NCBI GenBank assembly: GCA_964550535.1
Contig: CAZJZQ010000179.1
Location: forward strand, 1 to 5,113
Direction of reading: 5' to 3'
Source of the DNA: UBA7672 sp964550535
Lineage (GTDB): Bacteria; Pseudomonadota; Alphaproteobacteria; Caulobacterales; Hyphomonadaceae
DNA: 5,113 nucleotides
Positions 1-4,951 of this stretch are shown here, in pieces (position 1 is the first letter of the stretch; each line of letters opens with the position of its first letter). Below the pieces are notes generated by a model, which was given only the letters and a program-made list of their open reading frames with translations, had not been told where the DNA came from and made no database searches. Position numbers and translations under genes: made by a program.

Positions 1-558
1 GCCTTCGCGATACCACTCGGTGCGGGCGATCTCCGCGCCGCCGAGCCGGCCGGCGACGGTGAGGCGGATGCCCTGGGCGCCCATGCGCATCGAGGTCTGC
101 ATCGCACGCTTCATGGCGCGACGGAACGAGACGCGGCGCTCAAGCTGACGGGCTACATCTTCGGCCACAAGGTTCGCTTCGATCTCCGGCTTGCGGATTT
201 CGACGAGGTTCACGAACACTTCGTCGGTCACCAGCTTCGCGAGATCCTTGCGGAGCGTCTCGACGTCGGAGCCCTTCTTGCCGATCACCATGCCCGGACG
301 CGAGGTGTGGATCGTGATGCGGCACTTCTTGTGCGGACGCTCGATGATGATCTTCGAGATGCCGGCGCGGCGCGCCAGGGTCTCGCTGTCGCGATCGTTC
401 TTCTTCTCGCCAGCCGGGCGCCAGTTCTTGATGAACTTGCGGATCTTGATGTCTTCGTGCAGCAGGCGGCCGAAATCGGCCGTTTCAGCGTACCAACGGC
501 TGTCCGCAGTGCGGTTCACGCCGAGACGCAGGCTGATCGGGTTGATCTTCTGACCCAT
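1..558 (-). CDS. rpsC: 30S ribosomal protein S3, 3' end cut by window edge
   Basis: S3 sits at the head of the 30S subunit, near the mRNA entry channel. Translating the minus strand from ATG at 558 gives MGQKINPISLRLGVNRT and then 186 codons without a stop, ending GGAEIARTEWYREG at the window edge. Relatives have about 210-250 residues, so the end of the C-terminal domain is missing. The N-terminal part carries the type II KH domain; its GKKG loop is at residues 93-96, preceded by IERPHKKCRITIHTSRPGMVI. The later block QLERRVSFRRAMKRAMQ is typical of S3. Aligned from memory with E. coli S3, residues 45-64 hold about 15 extra residues, rich in charge (NWRPAGEKKNDRDSETLARR), between IRKFIK and AGISK. 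The reading frame stays open through this segment. The start shares one base with the rplV stop (TAATG), which suggests translational coupling. The identification is secure. Confidence 0.97.
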   Translation of the reverse strand, partial: MGQKINPISLRLGVNRTADSRWYAETADFGRLLHEDIKIRKFIKNWRPAGEKKNDRDSETLARRAGISKIIIERPHKKCRITIHTSRPGMVIGKKGSDVETLRKDLAKLVTDEVFVNLVEIRKPEIEANLVAEDVARQLERRVSFRRAMKRAMQTSMRMGAQGIRLTVAGRLGGAEIARTEWYREG

Positions 559-956
559 TATGCGGCCTCAGATGTTTGGGCGACTGCCGACGTGTCGCGC
601 AGGACGATGGTGAGCTGGGCGAAAGGCTTTTCAATCCGGGAGCCGCGGCCGCGCGCGCGGGCGCTCATCCGCTTCATCACCAGATTCTTGCCGACATGCG
701 CCTCGGCCACGACCAGACTGTCGATGTCGAGACCGTGGTTGTTGTCCGCGTTCGCGATCGCCGAGTTCAGGCATTTCAGCACATCGATCGACGCGCGCTT
801 GCGCGAGAATTCCAGCTCGGCCTTCGCCTTGTCCGCCGTCTTGCCACGGATCAGCTGGGCCAGAAGATTGAGTTTCTGCGGGCTGATACGGGTCATGCGC
901 AGAACGGCGCGCGACTCGTTGGAGGCCTGCTTCGGAGGAGCTTTTGGCTTACCCAT
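558..956 (-). CDS. rplV: 50S ribosomal protein L22
   Basis: L22 binds 23S rRNA, and its long beta-hairpin lines the peptide exit tunnel. The 132-residue product is slightly longer than the usual 110-130. Family landmarks are visible: RISPQKLNLLAQLIRGK at about residues 23-39, ELEFSRKRA, CLNSAIANADNNHGLD near the middle, VVAEAHVGKNLVMKRMSARARGRGSRIEKPF (the hairpin region, about 82-112) and the closing strand AQLTIVLRD. A short alanine and serine-rich tail follows. The ATG lies only 2 bases after the rpsS stop, and the region before it is a purine-rich GAAG repeat rather than a strong Shine-Dalgarno sequence, so coupling to rpsS translation is likely. The stop overlaps the rpsC start by one base. 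Confidence 0.97.
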   Translation of the reverse strand: MGKPKAPPKQASNESRAVLRMTRISPQKLNLLAQLIRGKTADKAKAELEFSRKRASIDVLKCLNSAIANADNNHGLDIDSLVVAEAHVGKNLVMKRMSARARGRGSRIEKPFAQLTIVLRDTSAVAQTSEAA

Positions 957-958
957 GG

Positions 959-1237
959 CTACTTCTTCTTCACTTTCTTGTCCGAGCCGTGGCCGTAGAA
1001 GGTGCGGGTCGGCGCGAACTCGCCGAGCTTGTGACCCACCATCTCTTCAGACACCGTGACCGGAACGAAGGTCTTGCCATTGTGGACCTGGAAAGTGAGG
1101 CCCACGAACTGCGGGAGAACGGTCGAGCGGCGCGACCAGGTCTTGATCGGCGCGGGACGCGCAGAACCAGTCGAGGCCTCGGCCTTCTTCAGCAGATACC
1201 CGTCGACGAACGGGCCTTTCCATACGGAGCGCGACAT
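959..1237 (-). CDS. rpsS: 30S ribosomal protein S19
   Basis: S19 lies in the head of the 30S subunit, pairs with S13 and contacts the A-site region and the intersubunit bridge. The 92-residue product has the normal length and the family signature throughout: MSRSVWKGPFVDGYLLKKAE at the start, IKTWSRRSTVLPQFVGLTFQVHNGK in the middle, then FVPVTVSEEMVGHKLGEFAPTRTF. It ends in a lysine-rich tail (KKVKKK). The ATG at 1237 is preceded by GGAGAG at a spacing of 7 nt, one of the clearest ribosome binding sites in the operon. It follows the rplB stop by 14 bases and precedes rplV by 2. Confidence 0.97.
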   Translation of the reverse strand: MSRSVWKGPFVDGYLLKKAEASTGSARPAPIKTWSRRSTVLPQFVGLTFQVHNGKTFVPVTVSEEMVGHKLGEFAPTRTFYGHGSDKKVKKK

Positions 1238-1244
1238 CTCTTTT

Positions 1245-1250
1245 CTCTCC
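1245..1250 (-). promoter_or_regulatory. Ribosome binding site of rpsS
   Basis: On the minus strand GGAGAG lies in the 14-base gap between the rplB stop and the rpsS ATG, with 7 bases to the start codon. It supports the start at 1237. Confidence 0.75.
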
Positions 1251-1251
1251 G

Positions 1252-2045
1252 TTACGCTTTATGCCGGCGGCGGACGATCAGACGGTCCGTAGCCTTGTTG
1301 CGGCGCGTCTTCGGACCGCGGGTCTTCTTGCCCCACGGCGAGACCGGGTGACGGCCGCCCGAGGTTTTGCCCTCGCCGCCGCCGTGCGGGTGGTCCACCG
1401 GGTTCATCGCGACGCCGCGCACCGACGGACGTACGCCCAGGTGACGGTTGCGGCCGGCCTTGCCGATCACGACGTTGAAGTTGTCGGGGTTGGACACGGC
1501 GCCAACGGTCGCCATGCAGCCTTCCGGAACCAGGCGAACCTCGCCCGAGCCGAGCTTCACCTGCGCGTAGCCTTCGGCGCGGCCGACAAGCTGGGCGTAG
1601 GAACCGGCCGAACGCGCGATCTGGGCGCCTTTCAGCGGCTTCATCTCGACGTTGTGGATGATGGTGCCGACGGGGATGCTCTTCAGCGGCAGGGCGTTGC
1701 CCGGCTTGATGTCCACGCCCTCGCCCGCCACGAGCACGTCACCCACGGCGACGCGTTGCGGAGCGATGATATAGGACTGCTCGCCGTCCGAGTACTTCAC
1801 CAGCGCGATGAAGGCCGTGCGGTTCGGGTCATATTCCAGACGCTCGACGGTTGCGGGCACATCCNNNNNNNNNNGCCGCCGCCACGACGGCGCACCGTGA
1901 CGCGGCCGAGATTGTTGCGCCCGCCCTTGCTGTGCAGGCCTTCGGTCAGCGCCTTGACAGGGCCGCCCTTGTGCAGGCCCGAGCGATCCACCAGCACGAG
2001 CTGGCGGCGGCCGGGCGACGTCGGATTGAATGTATTCAGAGCCAT
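1252..2045 (-). CDS. rplB: 50S ribosomal protein L2, interrupted by an assembly gap
   Basis: L2 is a primary 23S rRNA-binding protein needed for subunit association and peptidyl transferase activity. The start is ATG at 2045 (MALNTFNPTSPGRRQLVLVDRS). The first 57 codons end exactly at the gap in VTVRRRGGG. After the Ns the frame resumes with DVPATVERLEYDPNRTAFIAL and runs to a TAA at 1252-1254. The conserved HPHGGGEG motif, with the histidine linked to peptidyl transferase function, lies at bases 1369-1392. The protein ends RRNKATDRLIVRRRHKA. As written, the two halves are in different frames, because 11 bases (10 N plus one real base) separate the last codon before the gap from the first codon after it. 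Relatives have about 15 residues here (HKxxYRxxDFKRxKx), so the gene is probably intact at about 275 residues. The loop before the motif reads GRNRHLGVRP, with His where many L2 proteins have Trp. Confidence 0.95.
1865..1874. other. Assembly gap (10 N) inside rplB
   Basis: Ten consecutive undetermined bases interrupt a highly conserved part of rplB. The flanking reading frames only join if the real gap is 2 more than a multiple of 3, which 10 is not. The run is therefore a placeholder, not a measured length. Homology suggests about 44 missing bases. Confidence 0.95.
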
Positions 2046-2060
2046 TGTCGGGTTCCGATC

Positions 2061-2363
2061 CTACAGTCCCGTCGTCACGTCGATGGACTGGCCGTCCTTC
2101 AGCGTCACGATAGCTTTCTTGATGTCGACCCGCTTGCCTTCACGGCCACGGAAGAACTTGGTCTTGCCCTTGGTGACCATCGTGTTCACGGACACGACGT
2201 TCACGTTGAACAGAGCCTCGACCGCTTCCTTGATCTGCGGTTTCGTCGCGTCGAGCGGCACGCGGAACACAACCTTGTTCTGCTCGGAGAGCACGGTCGT
2301 CTTCTCGGTGATCACCGGCGCCGTGAGGCGGCCGTAGTGAATGGACTTGGGGGCGGTTGCCAT
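2061..2363 (-). CDS. rplW: 50S ribosomal protein L23
   Basis: L23 binds domain III of 23S rRNA at the exit of the peptide tunnel, where it is the docking site for trigger factor and the signal recognition particle. The product has 100 residues, the usual size. Visible landmarks are HYGRLTAPVITEKTTVLSEQNKVVFRVPLDATKPQIKEAVEALFNV (the conserved N-terminal half), VNTMVTKGKTKFFRGREGKR (the rRNA-binding extended loop) and KKAIVTLKDGQSIDV near the end. The ATG at 2363 lies 3 bases after the rplD stop, and the end of rplD supplies a purine-rich AGAAGG element. The rplB start follows 15 bases after the TAG stop. Confidence 0.97.
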   Translation of the reverse strand: MATAPKSIHYGRLTAPVITEKTTVLSEQNKVVFRVPLDATKPQIKEAVEALFNVNVVSVNTMVTKGKTKFFRGREGKRVDIKKAIVTLKDGQSIDVTTGL

Positions 2364-2366
2364 GGA

Positions 2367-3005
2367 TTACGCCTTCTCGGCTTCGGCGAAGCGCGCGTGC
2401 ACGCCGTCAACGGCGTCGCGCGTCAACACCAGGGTCTTGCGGCGCAGAACGTCATAGACGTTGAGGCCGGCCAGCGGCAGCACGTCGATGTTCGGGATGT
2501 TGCGGGCGGCTTTCGCGAACTTCTCGTCCACGGTCGCGCCGCCGATCACCAGAGCGTTCTCGATGCCGAGCTTCTTCAGCTGGGCGGTCAGCTCTTTCGT
2601 CTTGCCGCTTTCCAGCGTTGCGACGTCGAGCACGATCAGCGATTGATCTTTCGCCTTGGCTGACAGCGCGTGCTTCATCGCCATGGCGCGAACCTTCTTG
2701 GGAAGGTCGTGGGCGTGGCTGCGCGGACGCGGACCGTGGGCGACCGAACCGCCGACAAAAATCGGCGCGTTGCGCGAGCCGTGACGAGCGCCGCCCGTGC
2801 CCTTCTGACGGTAGAGCTTCTTGGTCGTGCGGTTCACTTCATCGCGCGTCTGCGTGGAGTGCGTGCCCGCCTGACGCTTCGACAGCTGGTAGCGAACCAT
2901 GCGCTGCAAAATGTCGGAACGAATATCGGAGATACCGAACACGGCGTCGTCGAGTTCGACCTCGCCAGCCTTGCTTGCATCAAGCTGAACAACGGGGAGT
3001 TTCAT
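2367..3005 (-). CDS. rplD: 50S ribosomal protein L4
   Basis: L4 binds domain I of 23S rRNA, and its extended central loop reaches into the peptide exit tunnel opposite L22. In E. coli L4 also represses its own operon through the S10 leader; whether that happens here is unknown. The 212-residue product is close to the usual 200-210. The N-terminal region includes VFGISDIRSDILQRMVRYQLSKRQAGTHSTQTRDEV. The tunnel loop is clear at about residues 60-95 (KKLYRQKGTGGARHGSRNAPIFVGGSVAHGP). The C-terminal globular part includes KTKELTAQLKKLGIENALVI and NIDVLPLAGLNVYDVLRRKTLVLTRDAV. The start shares one base with the rplC stop (TGATG). Confidence 0.97.
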   Translation of the reverse strand: MKLPVVQLDASKAGEVELDDAVFGISDIRSDILQRMVRYQLSKRQAGTHSTQTRDEVNRTTKKLYRQKGTGGARHGSRNAPIFVGGSVAHGPRPRSHAHDLPKKVRAMAMKHALSAKAKDQSLIVLDVATLESGKTKELTAQLKKLGIENALVIGGATVDEKFAKAARNIPNIDVLPLAGLNVYDVLRRKTLVLTRDAVDGVHARFAEAEKA

Positions 3006-3748
3006 CAGCCCTGCCCCTCTTTCGCCAGAACACCAGCCGGAGTCGGCACGCCCTCGGGGCGCTTGCTCTTCACGGCGTCACGAATTTCGACCCAGCCATT
3101 CTCGGCGCCGGGGACAGCGCCCCGCACCAGGATCAGGCCGCGCTCAGCGTCCGTACGGACGATTTCGATGTTCTGCGTGGTCACGCGCTCAACGCCATAG
3201 TGACCAGCCATCTTCTTGCCCTTGAACACCTTGCCGGGGTCCTGGCGCTGACCGGTCGAACCGTGCGAACGGTGCGAAACCGACACACCGTGCGTGGCGC
3301 GCAGACCGCCGAAATTCCAGCGCGCCATGGCGCCGGTGAAACCACGCCCCTTGGTGACGCCGGAGATATCGACTTTCTGGCCGACGACAAAATGGTCAGC
3401 CGACAGAGCCGCGCCAACCTCAAGCAGCATGTCATCAGCGACGCGGAATTCGCGCACGATGGCTTTAGGCTCGACATTCGCCTTGGCGAACTGGCCACGG
3501 ACCGGCTTGGCGACGTTCTTGGCCTTGCGGGCGCCGGCGGCGAGCACAACGGCGGTGTAGCCGTCATTGGCGGCGCGTTTGCCGACCACTTCGCCGCGCT
3601 TCTTAACTTCGACTTCGCGGATCTTGTTCTTCTTCACGCCGACGACCTGGCAACCTTCGAGCGAAAGCACGGTCACGGGGACGTGGGTTCCGTCGGCGGC
3701 GAACACGCGCGTCATGCCGACTTTCTTGGCGACGAGTCCGGTGCGCAT
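3005..3748 (-). CDS. rplC: 50S ribosomal protein L3
   Basis: L3 is an early 23S rRNA-binding protein whose long finger reaches towards the peptidyl transferase centre. The product begins MRTGLVAKKVGMTRVFAADGTHVPVTVL. The finger is at about residues 140-190 (MARWNFGGLRATHGVSVSHRSHGSTGQRQDPGKVFKGKKMAGHYGVERVTTQN). The GQRQ glutamines at 167 and 169 lie in the segment that holds the methylated Gln of E. coli L3; which residue corresponds is inference. At 247 residues it is long (E. coli has 209). Much of the excess is a charged segment at about residues 39-60 (KKNKIREVEVKKRGEVVGKRAA) between QVVGV and NDGYTAV, where relatives have a short turn. It overlaps the rpsJ stop by one base (TGATG) at its start and the rplD start by one base at its end. 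Confidence 0.97.
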   Translation of the reverse strand: MRTGLVAKKVGMTRVFAADGTHVPVTVLSLEGCQVVGVKKNKIREVEVKKRGEVVGKRAANDGYTAVVLAAGARKAKNVAKPVRGQFAKANVEPKAIVREFRVADDMLLEVGAALSADHFVVGQKVDISGVTKGRGFTGAMARWNFGGLRATHGVSVSHRSHGSTGQRQDPGKVFKGKKMAGHYGVERVTTQNIEIVRTDAERGLILVRGAVPGAENGWVEIRDAVKSKRPEGVPTPAGVLAKEGQG

Positions 3749-4065
3749 CAGCCGTTCCCCAGCTTGATCTCGACGGCGACGCCGGCGGAGAGGTCCAGCT
3801 TCATGAGCGCGTCGACAGTTTGCGGGGTCGGATCGACGATGTCGAGCACGCGCTTGTGCGTGCGAATCTCGAACTGCTCGCGGGATTTCTTGTCGATGTG
3901 GGGCGAGCGGTTCACCGTGAACTTCTCGATACGGGTCGGCAGCGGAACCGGGCCGCGCACCTGGGCGCCCGTACGCTTCGCCGTCGACACGATCTCCCGG
4001 GCGGACATGTCAAGCGCCCGATGGTCGAAGGCCTTGAGCCTGATTCTGATGTTCTGTCTGTCCAT
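3748..4065 (-). CDS. rpsJ: 30S ribosomal protein S10
   Basis: S10 is part of the 30S head and, in many bacteria, also acts as NusE in transcription antitermination. I start it at ATG 4065, giving 105 residues beginning MDRQNIRIRLKAFDHRALD, close to the 102-104 of relatives. An in-frame GTG at 4086 would add seven residues that the family lacks. Landmarks are the conserved start IRIRLKAFDHR, EIVSTAKRTGAQVRGPVPLPTR (about 25-46), the extended loop KFTVNRSPHIDKKSREQFEIRTHKR (about 49-73) and LDIVDPTPQTVDALMKLDLSAGVAVEIKLG. A GGTGGA element with 4 bases to the ATG is the likely ribosome binding site. This is the first gene of the S10 operon; a promoter and a leader of about 130 nt lie just upstream, and the stop overlaps the rplC start by one base. 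Confidence 0.97.
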   Translation of the reverse strand: MDRQNIRIRLKAFDHRALDMSAREIVSTAKRTGAQVRGPVPLPTRIEKFTVNRSPHIDKKSREQFEIRTHKRVLDIVDPTPQTVDALMKLDLSAGVAVEIKLGNG

Positions 4066-4197
4066 CGGGTCCACCGAAACAAACACGCGACGGCCAAACG
4101 AGGAGACTTCCCCGGTGGTCCGCCAAGCGCGATGAATTGTGCCTTTTCGCGTTGAGGTGCTGCGTTTGGCGAACCACTGCCAGCGCCTCGAATGCGA
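4066..4197 (-). promoter_or_regulatory. Inferred 5' leader of the S10 operon
   Basis: If transcription starts about 7 bases after the -10 box (near 4197), the rpsJ mRNA has an untranslated leader of about 130 nt. This is longer than initiation needs and similar in scale to the regulated E. coli S10 leader. I see two possible stems. Stem I pairs GAGGCGCTG (4189-4181) with CAGCACCTC (4162-4154), with one C-A mismatch. Stem II pairs GGACCACCG (4121-4113) with CGGTGGACC (4076-4068), with one A-A mismatch, and covers the ribosome binding site. GTGGTTC (4177-4171), in the loop of stem I, can also pair over 7 positions with GGACCAC (4121-4115), the 5' arm of stem II. No known riboswitch or the E. 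coli L4-binding structure is recognisable. The start point and the folds are inferred. Confidence 0.4.
4070..4075 (-). promoter_or_regulatory. Ribosome binding site of rpsJ
   Basis: GGTGGA on the minus strand, 4 bases before the ATG at 4065, is the only Shine-Dalgarno-like element near the start. It is a mediocre match to GGAGG, unusual for a highly expressed gene. It lies in the 3' arm of a possible leader stem (4068-4121), so its access could be controlled by RNA folding. Confidence 0.55.
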
Positions 4198-4203
4198 GCG
4201 GGG

Positions 4204-4232
4204 GTGATAGGCCCGGCGTTAAACTACGTCAA
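4204..4232 (-). promoter_or_regulatory. Sigma70-type promoter of the S10 operon
   Basis: On the minus strand TTGACG (4232-4227) matches the -35 consensus at 5 of 6 positions. After exactly 17 bases comes TATCAC (4209-4204), 4 of 6 against TATAAT. Strong alphaproteobacterial housekeeping promoters are known to favour a TTGAC-type -35 box. It lies between the stop of the lipoprotein gene and rpsJ and points at rpsJ, so the S10 operon probably has its own start independent of tuf. No mapped transcript supports this here. Confidence 0.62.
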
Positions 4233-4252
4233 GCGCGTTGAACCAACATTTC

Positions 4253-4268
4253 CGCTGTCTTTTCAGCG
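4253..4268 (-). repeat. Short inverted repeat after the lipoprotein gene
   Basis: CGCTG and CAGCG, separated by 6 bases, could form a 5-bp hairpin starting 6 bases after the stop of the small lipoprotein gene. No T-run follows on the minus strand, so it is at best a weak terminator or an mRNA end structure. Confidence 0.3.
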
Positions 4269-4273
4269 CATGG

Positions 4274-4615
4274 TCACTGGCCAAGGTGGAAACGGGCGCC
4301 CGGTTGAATTTCCGTAGCAGTTACAAGGCTCATGGTCCCATCGGGGGCTGTGCAGACACCTACGACTCCCTCCGGTTTCCGCCCTGCGCCGGGCAGAAGC
4401 GACTGGAATGCGCCAAGTGATTCCGGATTGCTGCTTGCGGCCCCTGCCCGTACGGCGCCCGCGCAGGCCAAAAGCGAATCTTCCCGGGGCAGACTCACTG
4501 ACCCGTTGGGCAACAGGATCACCGCGCCGAATCCTCCCATGCCCGTATATCCGGCCGGGACAACACAGCCTCCCGCCAGCGCCAACGCCGCCAAACCCGC
4601 CCAAGCCGCGCGCAT
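4274..4615 (-). CDS. Small predicted lipoprotein, function unknown
   Basis: I do not recognise this 113-residue product. It starts MRAAWAGLAALALAGGC: a short positive N-terminus, a hydrophobic stretch from about residue 3 to 14, then Cys17 in an ALAGGC context. This resembles a lipoprotein signal peptide, although the -3 and -2 residues (A, G) are not the strict lipobox consensus. The mature part would begin CVVPAGYTGMGGFGAVILLPNG and be glycine-rich, with two further cysteines (51 and 88) that could form a disulfide. The end is EIQPGARFHLGQ. Start choice: ATG at 4615 has GGGAGG just upstream and puts the signal peptide at the N-terminus; an upstream in-frame start at 4669 would add 18 residues before it. 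Codon use is looser than in the flanking genes (GTA, GGA, CTT, CGG, TCA), as expected for low expression. It is co-directional with tuf and rpsJ but separated from them by a terminator and a promoter. Translation is not proven. Confidence 0.6.
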   Translation of the reverse strand: MRAAWAGLAALALAGGCVVPAGYTGMGGFGAVILLPNGSVSLPREDSLLACAGAVRAGAASSNPESLGAFQSLLPGAGRKPEGVVGVCTAPDGTMSLVTATEIQPGARFHLGQ

Positions 4616-4618
4616 AGT

Positions 4619-4639
4619 CCCTCCCTTGACGTCACCTCC
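4619..4639 (-). promoter_or_regulatory. Tandem Shine-Dalgarno sequences before the lipoprotein gene
   Basis: The minus strand carries GGAGGTGA (4639-4632), a perfect complement of the 16S rRNA 3' end (UCACCUCC), and then GGGAGGG (4625-4619). The second lies 4 bases before the ATG at 4615 and is the likely working site. The first is 16 bases from the ATG, too far for ordinary use, and may be a standby site or the site of a lost start. Confidence 0.6.
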
Positions 4640-4760
4640 AAGGATGGCGCCCGCATGTCGCGCCTTCAAGCCGGAATGCCACCATACGGCCGGGACCAGC
4701 CCCCTGAGGATTCCCGATTCTCGCGATTATCTGCGCGCGCTCCAAAGCCAAGGCCAACGT

Positions 4761-4795
4761 GCCGGCATCACACCGGCAGACTTCCGCATGCCGGC
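4761..4795. repeat. 8-bp inverted repeat with 19-base loop
   Basis: GCCGGCAT at 4761-4768 is repeated in inverted form as ATGCCGGC at 4788-4795. A third CCGGC at 4773-4777 allows a competing shorter hairpin. No T-run follows on either side in a position that suggests a terminator. It could be a transcript-stabilising hairpin, a protein-binding palindrome or chance in GC-rich DNA. Confidence 0.4.
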
Positions 4796-4884
4796 CTTTC
4801 TCGTCCGTGAGTGCGCAGACGCGGCGAACCAGATTTTCCCCCTGCTCCGCCGCCGGGACGAATCCGCAACCTTGCCTCGCCGCC

Positions 4885-4918
4885 AAAAGCGAAAGGGCGC
4901 CGGTTGCCCGGCGCCCTT
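4885..4918 (-). terminator. Rho-independent terminator of tuf
   Basis: A perfect 11-bp stem (4893-4903 with 4908-4918) encloses a 4-base loop that reads GCAA in the minus-strand RNA, a GNRA tetraloop. On the minus strand the stem is followed by T-rich sequence (TTT, CGC, TTTT), interrupted by three bases. It starts 33 bases after the tuf stop codon. No T-run follows on the plus strand, which fixes its direction. Confidence 0.85.
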
Positions 4919-4951
4919 CCTTGAGAACGATACGGAAAAGACCCGGCTGTA

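Larger units (their letters stand above)
4616..4951. other. Gene-poor region between tuf and the lipoprotein gene
   Basis: This stretch of about 335 bases contains the tuf terminator, an inverted repeat at 4761-4795 and the tandem ribosome binding sites next to the lipoprotein gene. I see no tRNA, no transposon end and no convincing gene. Open frames on both strands lack good starts or family resemblance. No clear promoter for the lipoprotein gene is visible: a GATAAT (-10-like, 4731-4726) has no matching -35 at normal spacing. Confidence 0.55.

Noticed and set aside
307..1059. Plus-strand open frame of 250 codons opposite rpsC, rplV and rpsS
   Set aside because: It is a shadow of three certain ribosomal protein genes on the other strand and has no recognisable domain.
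1252..2045. rplB as a frameshifted pseudogene or two separate genes
   Set aside because: The apparent frame break falls exactly on the N placeholder, and both flanks are perfectly conserved L2 sequence.
4066..4086. Extended rpsJ start at GTG 4086
   Set aside because: It would add seven residues not found in S10 proteins and would place the GGTGGA ribosome binding site inside the gene.
2618..4135. Plus-strand open frame of 505 codons opposite rplD, rplC and rpsJ
   Set aside because: It is antisense to three certain genes; its length follows from biased GC-rich codon use in those genes, and its product is low-complexity and arginine-rich without family motifs.
4627..4634. TGACGTCA palindrome as a regulator site
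   Set aside because: An isolated 8-base palindrome next to the ribosome binding sites has no known bacterial regulator that I can name and no second copy nearby.
4726..4754. Promoter for the lipoprotein gene based on GATAAT
   Set aside because: No acceptable -35 box lies 16-18 bases upstream; the nearest TTGG-type hexamers are 14 or 20 bases away.
4632..4886. 84-codon minus-strand frame between the tuf terminator and the lipoprotein gene
   Set aside because: Its only full-length start is a TTG lying in the T-rich tail of the terminator, with no ribosome binding site, and the product resembles nothing I know. The one point in its favour, a stop inside GGAGGTGA, is noted as a finding.
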